Assembly (NCBI GenBank): GCA_964386625.1
Contig: CAYLTF010000001.1
Span: 1 to 64,000, forward strand
Length of the DNA: 64,000 nt
Reading direction: 5' to 3'
Origin: SXXZ01 sp964386625
GTDB lineage: Bacteria; Verrucomicrobiota; Verrucomicrobiia; Limisphaerales; UBA9464
A program made the translations under genes and the position numbers. Of the stretch, positions 29,512-38,764 are shown piece after piece. Each line of letters opens with the position of its first letter. The stretch's first letter is position 1. The notes below the pieces were generated by a model. It ran no database searches. It saw nothing but the letters and a program-made list of their open reading frames with translations, and was not told the origin of the DNA.

Positions 29512-31718
29512 ATTCCGGCGGTTCGCGTTCGGTCGATCTTCTGTTTCCCATGCCCTGGAACCTGCGATTCCTGGCGATCCTCGGATCGCTCCTCCACATC
29601 CACGCCATGGCCGGTGCCGCCGATCCCGATTGGCTCCTCGATCCGTCGCCGTACCGGGCCCGGATCACGGAGCGATCCGATCGCCCGGAACTGGTCCTCG
29701 ACAACGGATTGCTGCGCCGCGTCATCCGCATCGCTCCCAACGCGGCCACCGTGTCCCTGGAGCACGGGGTCACCGGCGAGTCGTTGATCCGGGGAGTGAA
29801 GCCCGAGGCCGTGGTGGAGATCGACGGACAGCGCCTGGAGGTCGGTGGACTGCAGGGTCAGCCCAACTACGCCTTCCTGAGGCCCGAGTGGGAATCGCAA
29901 CTGAAGGCCCGGCCCGGGGCCTTCCGCTACGTGGGGCACCAGGTCGGCGTGCCTCAGGAACGCATGACCTGGAAACGGGTCCGTCATCATGCGCCCGGGG
30001 CCCACTGGCCACCGCGGGGCGCCACCCTGAGGCTCGATTTCGAGGCGCCGCCGTCGCCCGGTTCCGGGCCGTCGCTTCAGGGTCTCCGCATCTCGGTGCA
30101 TTACGAGCTGTATGACGGACTCCCCTGCTACTCCAAATGGCTGACCCTCAGCAACGGGACCGACCGCGCGGTGACGCTCAATCGGTTCTCCAGCGAGGTG
30201 CTGGCGGCGGTCGAGCGGGTGTCCGAGGTGGATGAACTGACTGTCGGACTCACGCCCCCGAACTTCCATGTCGAGACCGACTTGTCCTTTGGCGGGATGA
30301 CCGCGGCCGGGGCAAACCGGCGCTCCTACCGCTGGCTGCCCGACCCGGAGTTCCAATCGCAGGTCAACTACGAGAAGAAGACCCCGTGCCTGCTGGAGGT
30401 GGGCCCCGACCTCGGTCCGGCCCGGTCGCTGGCGCCGGGAGCGACCTTCGAGAGTTGCCGCGCCTGGATCCTGCCGCAGGACAGCACCGACCGGGAGCGC
30501 TGCGGCCTGGCGGTCCGGCGCATGGTCCGGACGGTGGCCCCCTGGGTGACCGAGAATCCGCTGATGATGCACCTGGTCTCGTCGCACGGACCGACGGTCA
30601 CCAATGCCATCGACCAATGCGCGGCGACGGGCTTCGAGATGCTCATCCTCAGCTTCGGCAGTGGTTTCGACATGGAGAACGAGCGTCCCGAGACCTTGCA
30701 GAAGGCCCGGTCCTTCGCCGCCTACGCGCGGAGCCGGGGCGTGGAGATCGGCAGCTATTCGCTCCTGGCCTCGCGCAGCGTCGGCGGCGGTCACGATGTG
30801 GTCATGCCGCCGGGGCTCAAGCCGGTGTTCGGCAACTCGCCCTGCCTCCAGAGCCGGTGGGGCACGAACTACTTCCGCCGCCTCTACGACTTCCACCGAC
30901 AGAGCGGGTTCACCCTGCTGGAGCACGACGGATCCTATCCCGGCGATCCCTGCGCCGCCACCGACCACCCGGGGCACCGCGGGTTGGAGGACTCCCGCTG
31001 GAACCAATGGGTGGAGATCCGCGATTTCTATCGCTGGTGCCGGGCCGAGGGCATCTACCTGAATGTCCCCGACCACTATTTCATGGCGGGTTCCACCAAG
31101 ACCGGGATGGGCTACCGCGAGGTCAACTGGTCGTTGCCGCGGGAGCAGCAGGTCATCCACACCCGGCAGAACATCTACGACGGCACCTGGGAGAAGAGCC
31201 CCAGCATGGGGTGGATGTTCGTGCCGCTCACCGAGTACCAGGGAGGCGGGGCGGCGGCGACGATCGAGCCCTTGTCGGAGCATCTCGACCACTATCGGCG
31301 CATGCTCGAGAGCAACCTCGCCCTGGGCGTTCAGGCCTGCTACCGCGGCCCGCGCCTGTTCGACAGCGAGGCCACCCGGGTGATGGTCAAGTCCCAGGTG
31401 GACTGGTTCAAGGCACACCGCGACATCCTCGAGAGCGACCTCATCCATGGTCGGCGTGCCGATGCCCGGGACCTCGATTGGATGCTCCATGTGAATCCCG
31501 GCTTGAAAGAAAAGGGATTGCTGGTGGTGTTCAACCCGTTGAACGAACCCGTGCGCAAGGTCCTGAAGCCCAACCTTTACTACACCGGGTTGACCCGCAC
31601 GGCGCGGGTGTCCGAGCGCGGGGGCAAGGCCCGGCGCCTGGAGGTGGGACGGGACGGGCGGATCGAGTTGATCGTGGAGGTCCCGGCCCAGGGCATGAAC
31701 TGGTGGGTGATCCAATGA
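29508..31718 (+). CDS. Exported glycoside hydrolase-like protein (alpha-galactosidase-type barrel suspected)
   Basis: The 736-residue protein has an N-terminal signal peptide. An N-terminal beta-rich domain (about 40-320) of the kind that precedes GH36/GH31 barrels follows. A probable TIM-barrel region (about 340-640) comes next, with FTLLEHDGSYPGDPCA, WNQWVEIRDFYRWCRAEGIYLNVPDHYF and QACYRGPRLFDSEAT (quoted in part). The EHDGSYPGD aspartates are candidates for the nucleophile. The C-terminal beta domain ends VEVPAQGMNWWVIQ. Assignment to a GH family is by pattern only. The ATG at 29508 overlaps the upstream stop; an internal ATG at 29550 gives a tidier signal peptide. The stop overlaps the next start. 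Confidence 0.65.
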   Translation: MNSGGSRSVDLLFPMPWNLRFLAILGSLLHIHAMAGAADPDWLLDPSPYRARITERSDRPELVLDNGLLRRVIRIAPNAATVSLEHGVTGESLIRGVKPEAVVEIDGQRLEVGGLQGQPNYAFLRPEWESQLKARPGAFRYVGHQVGVPQERMTWKRVRHHAPGAHWPPRGATLRLDFEAPPSPGSGPSLQGLRISVHYELYDGLPCYSKWLTLSNGTDRAVTLNRFSSEVLAAVERVSEVDELTVGLTPPNFHVETDLSFGGMTAAGANRRSYRWLPDPEFQSQVNYEKKTPCLLEVGPDLGPARSLAPGATFESCRAWILPQDSTDRERCGLAVRRMVRTVAPWVTENPLMMHLVSSHGPTVTNAIDQCAATGFEMLILSFGSGFDMENERPETLQKARSFAAYARSRGVEIGSYSLLASRSVGGGHDVVMPPGLKPVFGNSPCLQSRWGTNYFRRLYDFHRQSGFTLLEHDGSYPGDPCAATDHPGHRGLEDSRWNQWVEIRDFYRWCRAEGIYLNVPDHYFMAGSTKTGMGYREVNWSLPREQQVIHTRQNIYDGTWEKSPSMGWMFVPLTEYQGGGAAATIEPLSEHLDHYRRMLESNLALGVQACYRGPRLFDSEATRVMVKSQVDWFKAHRDILESDLIHGRRADARDLDWMLHVNPGLKEKGLLVVFNPLNEPVRKVLKPNLYYTGLTRTARVSERGGKARRLEVGRDGRIELIVEVPAQGMNWWVIQ

Positions 31719-33427
31719 ATGATCGCAGATGGAACAATCCGGGCGGTTCCCGATGGTTTCGGCGTCCGGGAGTCTGGGGTGGTATCGCGTGGGTTCTGAT
31801 GAGCCTGTCGCTGGTGGCCCAGAGTCCGTCCACTCCGACCGCGCCACCGTCCGCGCCGGCTTCCTCGGATGCCGCCGCCTCCCGAGGGCGGGACCTGTAC
31901 CTGAAGAACTGCTTCGCCTGCCATCAGATGCGGGGGCAGGGGATTCCCGGGGTGTTTCCCCCCTTGGCCGGATCCGATTACCTCTTGGCCGATATCGACC
32001 GGGCGATCCGCATCGTCTGCGAGGGATTGAGCGGCGAGATCACGGTCAATGGGCGTCGCTACGCCGGCGTGATGCCACCGGCCGTGCTGGAAGACGAAGA
32101 GGTGGCCCTGGTCTTGAACCATGTCCTTCGCAACTGGGGCAATTCCGGGCCCGAGGTGACGGCGGATCAGGTCAAGAAGGTGAGGGCCACCACGGCCTAC
32201 CCGACGATCGAGGCCCTGCGGCAGGCCAATCGATATCCGCCCCTGCCGAAGGCCCCCGAGGGTTTTCGCTTGAGGGAGGTCGCCCGCCTTCCGTTCCGCC
32301 CAGTGCGCCTGGCCAGCGAAGGGCGAGGCAAGGGGCTTTATGTGCTCACCGAGCAGGGGGACGTCTGGTCGTTGGATCCCTCCAATGCCGCGCTGAAGCA
32401 GATCCTGCCGGCCAACCGCTACCTGGAGCGTCGCCCGGATGACATCGGTGGACCGCTCTTCGTGCTGGGCATGACCTTCGACCGGCAGAAGCGGCTCTAC
32501 ATCGCCTCCAACCAGCAGAACAAGGCGACCCGGCCCTACCAGAACATCGTCACGATCTATCGCAGCACCGGTGTGTCCAACGGATACCCCACCGACCTCA
32601 AGCCCTGGTTCCAGACCAACTACCCGGGCAGTCCGGCCTACATCCATGGCGTGGAGCACATCGCCTTCGGACCGGATGGGCATCTCTACGTCGGCAATGG
32701 CGGACGGACCGATGGCGGTTTGACCGGTGCCGATTCCGAATGGTACGGCGGCGGTGAGACGCCGATCACCGGTTGCCTGTGGCGCATCAAGACCGACGTG
32801 GAACCGCCGACCCTCGAGGTGTACGCCCGCGGGATGCGCAACGCCTACGGGTTCTGCTGGAACGACGCGGGCGAGATGTTCGCCACCGAGAACGGACCCG
32901 ATGCCGATGCCCCCGAGGAACTCAACCACATCGAGGAAGGTCGCCACTACGGCTTCCCGTATCGGTTCGCGGACTGGACGAAGAAGGCCTACCCGACGAG
33001 CCCCGAGCCGCCGGCCGGACAGACCTTCACCTTGCCGGTGGCCAACCTGGGCCCCGACGGCGGGTTCGCCGGCACCCCGATGTTCACCTTCGATCCGCAT
33101 TCGGGCCCGGGCGGCATCGTGTTCCTGGGCAAGGACTTTCCGGAAGGGTACCGGGGGACGTTCCTGCTGACCCGGTTCGGGAATTTCATCCGGTCCCCCA
33201 AGGAGAACTCCGGCTTCGATGTGCTGCGCGCCACCCTGCGCCGCAATGCCGAGGGTCGCTACGAAGGGCACTTCCACACCGTGCTGTCGGGCTTGGGGCG
33301 TCCCATCGACATCCATCAGGGCGCCCCCGGAAAGCTCTACATCGCCGAGTACTCCCGGGCCACCAACAGCAGCGATTCCTACGGACCGTCGGGCCGGATC
33401 CTCGAACTGTCAGTGGCGGGGCGGTGA
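31715..33427 (+). CDS. Cytochrome c - PQQ-type sugar dehydrogenase fusion
   Basis: The 570-residue exported protein has a signal/anchor segment (about 20-36), a cytochrome c domain with C66-FA-C69-H70 and a Met-containing axial-ligand region (GVMPPAVLEDEEVALVLNHV, quoted in full), and then a six-bladed glucose/sorbosone dehydrogenase-like propeller (about 175-565). The propeller includes HIAFGPDGHLYVGNGGR, ARGMRNAYGFCW, ENGPDADAPEELNHIEEG and GRPIDIHQG. Such enzymes oxidise sugars with pyrroloquinoline quinone and pass electrons to the attached heme. It is the third gene of the coupled set with the membrane-bound dehydrogenase and glycosidase-like genes. PQQ synthesis genes are not in the window. 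Confidence 0.88.
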   Translation: MNDRRWNNPGGSRWFRRPGVWGGIAWVLMSLSLVAQSPSTPTAPPSAPASSDAAASRGRDLYLKNCFACHQMRGQGIPGVFPPLAGSDYLLADIDRAIRIVCEGLSGEITVNGRRYAGVMPPAVLEDEEVALVLNHVLRNWGNSGPEVTADQVKKVRATTAYPTIEALRQANRYPPLPKAPEGFRLREVARLPFRPVRLASEGRGKGLYVLTEQGDVWSLDPSNAALKQILPANRYLERRPDDIGGPLFVLGMTFDRQKRLYIASNQQNKATRPYQNIVTIYRSTGVSNGYPTDLKPWFQTNYPGSPAYIHGVEHIAFGPDGHLYVGNGGRTDGGLTGADSEWYGGGETPITGCLWRIKTDVEPPTLEVYARGMRNAYGFCWNDAGEMFATENGPDADAPEELNHIEEGRHYGFPYRFADWTKKAYPTSPEPPAGQTFTLPVANLGPDGGFAGTPMFTFDPHSGPGGIVFLGKDFPEGYRGTFLLTRFGNFIRSPKENSGFDVLRATLRRNAEGRYEGHFHTVLSGLGRPIDIHQGAPGKLYIAEYSRATNSSDSYGPSGRILELSVAGR

Positions 33428-33446
33428 GGAAATCCCGGGCCGGGGT

Positions 33447-34169
33447 TCAGGCCGGCCGGGTCGCATCGATGTCGATGGCGGGCAAGCGACGACGCTGGTA
33501 CCAGGCCATGCCCACCAGGTCGAAGATCCCCCGCCCGAGACGGTTCCACACCCCGTATTTGGAGACGCCGGCCGTGCGGGGCCGGTGCTTCACCGGCACC
33601 TCGAGCACCTTGCTCCCGTTGCCGGCCACCAGGATGGGCAGGAATCGATGCAGTCCGTTGAACGGAAAGACTCCCGCCAGGCTGCTGCGCTTGAACGCCC
33701 TCAGGGCGCAGCCGGTGTCGGCGAAATCCCAGCCCAGGCTCCACGACCGGACGCTCCGTGCCACCCGTGATGACAATTTGCGGACGAACGAATCTTGCCG
33801 GGCGACGCGGTGGCCGCAGACGAAGTCGGCGCGGTCGAGCATCTGGAGCATCCGGGGCAGCTCCGACGGATCATTCTGGAGGTCGCCGTCGAGCGTGCAG
33901 AGGAAGGGGGTGTCCGTCCGGGAGATGCCCGTCCAGATGGCGGCGCTTTGGCCCGCGTTCTTGCGGTGACGAAGTCCGACGACCCTTGGATCCAAGGCCT
34001 GTTGGGCGCGGATCGCCTCCCAGGTGCCGTCGGTGGAGGCGTCATCGACCAGCACCAGTTGCCAGGGCCGGGTCTCGGCACGGAACACCTGTGCGATCTC
34101 GGTCACCAACGGAACGATGTTGGCTTCCTCGTTGAAGACGGGGACGACGATGGCGATCTGCGGAACCAC
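33447..34169 (-). CDS. Family 2 glycosyltransferase (polyprenyl-phosphate sugar type)
   Basis: The 240-residue GT-A protein has IAIVVPVFNEEANIVPLV, the nucleotide-sugar motif VLVDDASTDGTW, the acceptor-region FLCTLDGDLQNDPSELPRM, and GCALRAFKRS. This resembles DPM1/ArnC-type enzymes that load a sugar onto undecaprenyl phosphate. It lacks the two C-terminal membrane helices of ArnC-type members. The start is a GTG at 34169. It is convergent with the sugar dehydrogenase gene and divergent from mutM. Confidence 0.88.
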   Translation of the reverse strand: MVPQIAIVVPVFNEEANIVPLVTEIAQVFRAETRPWQLVLVDDASTDGTWEAIRAQQALDPRVVGLRHRKNAGQSAAIWTGISRTDTPFLCTLDGDLQNDPSELPRMLQMLDRADFVCGHRVARQDSFVRKLSSRVARSVRSWSLGWDFADTGCALRAFKRSSLAGVFPFNGLHRFLPILVAGNGSKVLEVPVKHRPRTAGVSKYGVWNRLGRGIFDLVGMAWYQRRRLPAIDIDATRPA

Positions 34170-34281
34170 GGACGGAGCCTAGGGAGTCCCCGGCCCGGGA
34201 ACCAGCCGTGTTTGCGGGCTCGGGACGCCCCGGACACCGTGTCCGATTGGTGTGCGTCGCAAGACGGGCTAGTCTGGCCGC

Positions 34282-35124
34282 ATGCCGGAATTGCCAGAAG
34301 TGGAGGCCTTCGGTCGGTGGCTGCTGCCCCGGGTCCGTGGGCGTCATCTCACCGGGGTCGAGGTGTTGAAGCCTCGGTTGGTGCGCCCGTTGACACCGGC
34401 GCGATTCCGCTCGGCCCTGGCCGCGTGTCGACTCCGCGACCTGGGCCGCCGCGCCAAATGCCTGCTCTGGGACTGGGTCCGCCCGGATGGCGAGTCGTTG
34501 CTGATGGTGAGTCACCTGGGCATGACCGGTTCCTGGGAGATCCCGGCGGGCGGAGATCCGTTGCCGCGCCATGCGGCGGTGGTGCTCCAGTTCGACGACC
34601 TGCGCGTGGTGCTGGACGATCCGCGTCAGTTCGGTTGGTTGCGCCTGGGGACCGGATCGATGCCGATCTCGGGTCCGGAGCCGTTGGAGCCGGCCTTCAC
34701 GCCGGAGGTCCTCGCCGGGGCGCTGGCCCGCGATCGTCGACCGATCAAGGTGTGCCTGATGGACCCGGCCCGTCTCGCCGGGGTCGGCAATCTCTATGCC
34801 AGCGAGGCCCTGTTCCTGGCCGGGTTGGATCCGGCCCGACCCGGCCGGTCTCTCGTGCCGGAGGAGTTCCATCGGCTGCACGGCGTGCTGGTGAAGCTCC
34901 TCAAGGCGGCGGTGGAACGGAACCTCCGCGCGCTCGAGGCCGGTCGTCCCATGCTGTATCAGCAGGATGGGGTGCCGGAGTCGCCCGAAGAGGGCGGCCT
35001 CTGGGTCTACGACCGCGAGGGTGAGCCGTGTCGGCGTTGCGGGACGGCGATCGTCCGGTTCACCCAGTCGGGACGATCCACCTACCAGTGTCCCCGGTGT
35101 CAGCATGCCCGGGTCGAAGCCTGA
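34282..35124 (+). CDS. mutM: Formamidopyrimidine-DNA glycosylase
   Basis: The enzyme excises oxidised purines such as 8-oxoguanine from DNA. The 280-residue protein begins PELPEVEAF with the catalytic Pro and Glu directly after the initiator Met. It has the helix-two-turn-helix region (IKVCLMDPARLAGVGNLYASEALF, quoted in part) and the C-terminal zinc finger C-x2-C-x16-C-x2-C (CRRC...CPRC). The residue after PEVE is Ala where most members have Thr. Length is as expected. Its exact specificity (Fpg or Nei-like) is best read as Fpg from the PELPEVE start. Confidence 0.93.
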   Translation: MPELPEVEAFGRWLLPRVRGRHLTGVEVLKPRLVRPLTPARFRSALAACRLRDLGRRAKCLLWDWVRPDGESLLMVSHLGMTGSWEIPAGGDPLPRHAAVVLQFDDLRVVLDDPRQFGWLRLGTGSMPISGPEPLEPAFTPEVLAGALARDRRPIKVCLMDPARLAGVGNLYASEALFLAGLDPARPGRSLVPEEFHRLHGVLVKLLKAAVERNLRALEAGRPMLYQQDGVPESPEEGGLWVYDREGEPCRRCGTAIVRFTQSGRSTYQCPRCQHARVEA

Positions 35125-35239
35125 GGCTTCGGGGTTTCGCCGTCGGCCCTCGGCACCGTTGCGGACTGCGGCGTGGGAGCGATGCGAGCCTGCGTTGAGG
35201 GATTGTCAGGAGGGCCGTCGGCGGTGCTGAATCCCCGCC

Positions 35240-35710
35240 GTGAACCGCCATCCGGATGCACGGAGCCGATGTCGACGGGAGTGGGCGCCGACCAGGACGC
35301 CCTTCCTCTGCTTGTCGTTCGTGGCGCTGGTGGTCGCGCTCTCCGGTTGCGCCTCCGGTTCAGCCGCCGGAGCCCCGAAGCCCAAGCCCGGGGCCCCGAA
35401 CACGGTGCCGCCACAGTGGTTGCGGACGGAGCTGCACTTGGCCGCTGTCGACACCGAAGATTGGGAGGTCTTCATGGCGGAGCGAATCACCCCGCGTTTT
35501 CCGGGCGGGTTCACCGTTTCCGATGTCCTGGACCAATGGCGCACGCCGCAAGGCGAGGTCCGTCGCATCCCGACCAAGTTGCTTGTGATCCTGCATCCGC
35601 CGACCCACGAGGCCGAGCAGGCCATCGAGGCCATCCGCAACGAATACCGGAACGCCTTCGGGTTGGCGTCGGTCCTTCGCACCACCACCCCGGCCCTTGT
35701 CTCCTTCTGA
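35240..35710 (+). CDS. DUF3574-type lipoprotein
   Basis: The 156-residue precursor has a basic N-terminus, a hydrophobic segment and a lipobox ending at Cys37 (VVALSGCASG). A low-complexity linker then leads to a compact domain: FMAERITPRFPGGFTVSDVLDQWRTPQGEVRRIPTKLLVIL (quoted in part) and AIRNEYRNAFGLASVLR. That pattern matches the DUF3574 family as I remember it; function is unknown. The start is a GTG at 35240. It lies 5 bp before maf, so the two are probably co-transcribed. Confidence 0.75.
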   Translation: MNRHPDARSRCRREWAPTRTPFLCLSFVALVVALSGCASGSAAGAPKPKPGAPNTVPPQWLRTELHLAAVDTEDWEVFMAERITPRFPGGFTVSDVLDQWRTPQGEVRRIPTKLLVILHPPTHEAEQAIEAIRNEYRNAFGLASVLRTTTPALVSF

Positions 35711-35715
35711 TCGGC

Positions 35716-36330
35716 ATGAACCCGCTGCCCCTCATCCTGGCCTCGGCCTCTCCCCGGCGCGTCGAGTTGCTGCGCTCCCTGATCGCGGAATTCCAGGTGG
35801 TCCCGAGCGATGCCACCGAGATCCACGATGCCGCCCTGGGGGTTCGCCCACTCTGCGAGCTCAACGCGCGCCTCAAGGCCGAGCCCGTGGCCAGACGGTA
35901 TCCGGGGCATCTGGTCCTGGGGGCCGACACGCTGGTGTGGCTGGAGGGACGCCCGCTGGGCAAACCGGCCGACCTCGCCGAGGCCCGCGCCATGCTCGAG
36001 GGCCTGTCGGGCAAGGGGCACGAGGTGGTCACCGGAGTGTGTCTGATGCATGCCGGTTCAGGACGCACCGAGGTGTTCTCCGACGTGACCCGGGTGGTTT
36101 TCCGAACCCTCGACGCTGGGGTGATCGACCGCTACCTGAGGGCGGTCCCGACGCTCGACAAGGCCGGTGGCTACGCCCTCCAGCAGCACGGCGATTGGCT
36201 GGTGGAGTCGGTGACCGGTTCACCGTCGAATGTCATCGGCCTGCCGGTGGAGGCCCTGCGGAAGGTCCTGGCGGATTGGGGGTGCCCCCTCAAGGATGCG
36301 CTGGACGCCGCAGGCGCGCCGGGGCGCTGA
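35716..36330 (+). CDS. maf: Maf-family nucleotide pyrophosphatase
   Basis: Maf proteins hydrolyse dTTP/UTP or modified nucleotides. The 204-residue protein has LILASASPRRVELLRSL, GADTLVWLEGRPLGKP with the catalytic-site Asp, KGHEVVTGVCL and DKAGGYALQQHG...SNVIGLPVE. Start ATG 35716. Its end overlaps the convergent flippase gene by 41 bp. The paralogue type (YhdE or YceF) cannot be decided here. Confidence 0.93.
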   Translation: MNPLPLILASASPRRVELLRSLIAEFQVVPSDATEIHDAALGVRPLCELNARLKAEPVARRYPGHLVLGADTLVWLEGRPLGKPADLAEARAMLEGLSGKGHEVVTGVCLMHAGSGRTEVFSDVTRVVFRTLDAGVIDRYLRAVPTLDKAGGYALQQHGDWLVESVTGSPSNVIGLPVEALRKVLADWGCPLKDALDAAGAPGR

Positions 36331-37603
36331 CGGCGACCGCCCAGAACAACAGGGCGACGTTGAAGATCACGAGCCTCTGGACCACCCGCTCCAGTCCCTC
36401 GGCCGGAGTGCCTTGGAGGAGGGTTTCCCGGAAGCCCCAGAGACTCCCGCCGTAGATGGTGGCCAGGACCAGAGCACCGGGGACGAACCGGAAGTCGCCA
36501 TGGGCCATCCGGTCGCTGAAGAACACGTTGGCCAGTGTGAACGCCAGCATGCCCCAGGCGAACCAGGGCACCAGCGGGGCCGACAACTCGGTGGGGATGC
36601 CCGGCAGCAGGATCTTGACCGGGAGCCACGGCAACGCGGTGCAGCCCAGGGCCGCCAGTCCGCCCAGGGTGGCCGTCGCCAGCAGGGTCCAGCGGAAGGC
36701 CTGGTGCCCGTCGCCCCCGGCGGCGCTGCGGGCGACCTTGGGGAACATGACCAGCGCCAGGGGCACGGTGAATTGGCTGAGGGCGAACCCGATCTGGGCA
36801 CCGGGCGAGTACCGCGAGCCGACCTCCTGTTGCCAGCGTTCCGGGATGGCCGACTGCAGGAAGAGGTTGTCGAGTTGCCCCAGGGCCTGAAGGGCCGCTG
36901 CACCGAGGAAGAGGGACCAGAATCCGGTGCCCCGATCAGTGGACACCCGGTCAGTGGGTGACTGGGTCGCGGTCGGGTCGGTCGGCCGGTCGGTCGCCGG
37001 ACGCAGGGCCCGGAATCCGGCCGCCATCGCGACCAACGTGCCCATCAGGGCTCCGCCGATGGCCCCGGAGGCTCCACCGCCGATCCAGGTGAGGATCCCC
37101 ACCACCGCGGCGAATCGCCCCAACCCGTCGGCGATGGACATGAGGCCCAGGCCCGCGAAGTCCTGCCTTCCCTGAAGGACGCCCCGCTGCAGTGCCGCCA
37201 GCAATGAGGCCAGGATGAGTCCCCAGGTGATCCAGAGCGGCAGGACCGAGGGGAGCTTCAGTTGGGCCGCCAGCCATGGCCCGCCGGGGATCAGCGCCAC
37301 CCCGACCGCGGACATCCCCCAGGCGACGGTCCCGGCGATGCGCCTCAGGCGGTGCCGTGTCGCCTCGTCGGCCTCGGGCGTCAGCGCCATGGCCGTCTGC
37401 CGGGCCGCGAGGGTCCAGAGGGCTCCCTGGGCCGCCCCCACGACGTAGAAGATCGCCAACAGAGACTTGAACTGGAAGTAGACCTGGGCACCGCCGAGCT
37501 TGGAGACCGATCCGTGGACCAGGGCCATGCCGGCCCCGCCCCCGAGCGTGGCGGCGATCATCCAGAGGCTCTGCCGGAAGAACCGGGATTTGGATTCGCT
37601 CAT
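36290..37603 (-). CDS. Polytopic membrane protein, lipid/oligosaccharide flippase-like
   Basis: The 437-residue protein has about 12 hydrophobic segments spread over its whole length and small charged loops, as in the MOP/MATE-like superfamily of polysaccharide exporters and lipid-II flippases. Examples are FFRQSLWMIAATLGGGAGMALVHG at the N-terminus and FALSQFTVPLALVMFPKVAR in the middle (quoted in part). A direct family match is not certain; O-antigen-type flippase is the best reading. The ATG at 37603 overlaps the rluD stop as ATGA, so the two genes are translationally linked. Confidence 0.7.
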   Translation of the reverse strand: MSESKSRFFRQSLWMIAATLGGGAGMALVHGSVSKLGGAQVYFQFKSLLAIFYVVGAAQGALWTLAARQTAMALTPEADEATRHRLRRIAGTVAWGMSAVGVALIPGGPWLAAQLKLPSVLPLWITWGLILASLLAALQRGVLQGRQDFAGLGLMSIADGLGRFAAVVGILTWIGGGASGAIGGALMGTLVAMAAGFRALRPATDRPTDPTATQSPTDRVSTDRGTGFWSLFLGAAALQALGQLDNLFLQSAIPERWQQEVGSRYSPGAQIGFALSQFTVPLALVMFPKVARSAAGGDGHQAFRWTLLATATLGGLAALGCTALPWLPVKILLPGIPTELSAPLVPWFAWGMLAFTLANVFFSDRMAHGDFRFVPGALVLATIYGGSLWGFRETLLQGTPAEGLERVVQRLVIFNVALLFWAVAVSAPARLRRPAHP

Positions 37604-38592
37604 GGTCGGCTCCGGGGCGGTGGCGCGGTCGGCGATGCCTTCGGTGCGGCCTCGCCCCGCAGTCGTTCCAGGCAGTCCGACATGTCGGCTGGCAGCGGGG
37701 CCTCGAAGGCGACGGGTTGACCCGTGCGTGGGTGCAGGAAGGCCAACCGTGCGGCATGCAGCATCTGGCGCGGAGCCTTCCAGCGGTGTTCCTGGAAGAA
37801 TCGGGCGTTGGCCCGCTCGCCGTAGACCACGTCTCCGAGCAGCGGGAAGCCCAGGTGCGAGAGATGGACGCGGATCTGGTGTGTCCGGCCGGTGTGCAGG
37901 CGGCATTCGACCCGGGAAGTGTCGCCGAAGGTCTCCAGGCAGCGGTATTCGGTCCAGGCCTCGCGCCCGGCCCCGGCCGTCGTCACCGCCATCTTCTTGC
38001 GCTGGACCGGGTGGCGGGCGAGGGGAGCTCGGATGTCGCCGGCGGCCGGGTGGACCTTGCCGATGACCAGCGCCAGGTAGGTCTTCTCGACGGTGCGTCC
38101 GGCGAACTGCTCCGAGAGGTGCACGTGCGCCGCATCGGTCTTGGCCACCACGATGCAACCGCTGGTGCCCAGGTCCAGCCGGTGGACGATGCCCGGCCGC
38201 TCGACGCCGCCGATGCCGCTCAAACGACCCCGGCAATGGTGCAACAGGGCATGCACCAATGTGCCTGAGTCATGGCCGGCGGCCGGGTGGACCACCAGGT
38301 CGGCCGGCTTGTCCACCACGAGCAGGTCGTCGTCTTCGTGCAGGACGGACAAGGGTATTTCTTCCGGCAGCACCTCGCTGGGGATCGCCTCCGGCCAGCG
38401 CACCTGGATCCTGTCTCCCACCCGGGGGTGGTCGGTCGATTTCGGGACCGAGCCGTTCACCAGCACCGCCCCCTCGGAGATCAGTTGCTGGAACCGCCCC
38501 CGGGAGGTCTCCGGGAAACGCTCCGCGAGCCAGCGGTCCAAGCGGAGCCCCGGGCGGCTTTCGCTGATCTCGATATCGATGGGTTCGGGCAT
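37600..38592 (-). CDS. rluD: Ribosomal large-subunit pseudouridine synthase, RluD type
   Basis: The enzyme converts specific uridines of 23S rRNA to pseudouridine. The 330-residue protein has an N-terminal S4 RNA-binding domain (about 15-75; RLDRWLAERFPETSRGRFQQLI, quoted in part). The catalytic domain has VVDKPADLVVHPAAGH, the catalytic-aspartate motif IVHRLDLGTSG, and RTHQIRVHLSHLGFPLLGD. Start ATG 38592 matches the usual N-terminus. Site specificity is inferred from the S4 fusion. Confidence 0.92.
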   Translation of the reverse strand: MPEPIDIEISESRPGLRLDRWLAERFPETSRGRFQQLISEGAVLVNGSVPKSTDHPRVGDRIQVRWPEAIPSEVLPEEIPLSVLHEDDDLLVVDKPADLVVHPAAGHDSGTLVHALLHHCRGRLSGIGGVERPGIVHRLDLGTSGCIVVAKTDAAHVHLSEQFAGRTVEKTYLALVIGKVHPAAGDIRAPLARHPVQRKKMAVTTAGAGREAWTEYRCLETFGDTSRVECRLHTGRTHQIRVHLSHLGFPLLGDVVYGERANARFFQEHRWKAPRQMLHAARLAFLHPRTGQPVAFEAPLPADMSDCLERLRGEAAPKASPTAPPPRSRP

Positions 38593-38764
38593 GGTTCGAC
38601 CGAATGTCGGGTCCGGTCCGCGCGAGCCTAGGGGGGCGGCCTCTCGAATGCGACCGCCAATCGGCCTCGCCGCCGGTCCGATCTGGGGGGTGTCCCCGGC
38701 AATCGGAGCCTGCGGGTGGTTCCCCGCTTGCCGCGACCTCCGGAGGGTCCGTAGATTGTCAGGC

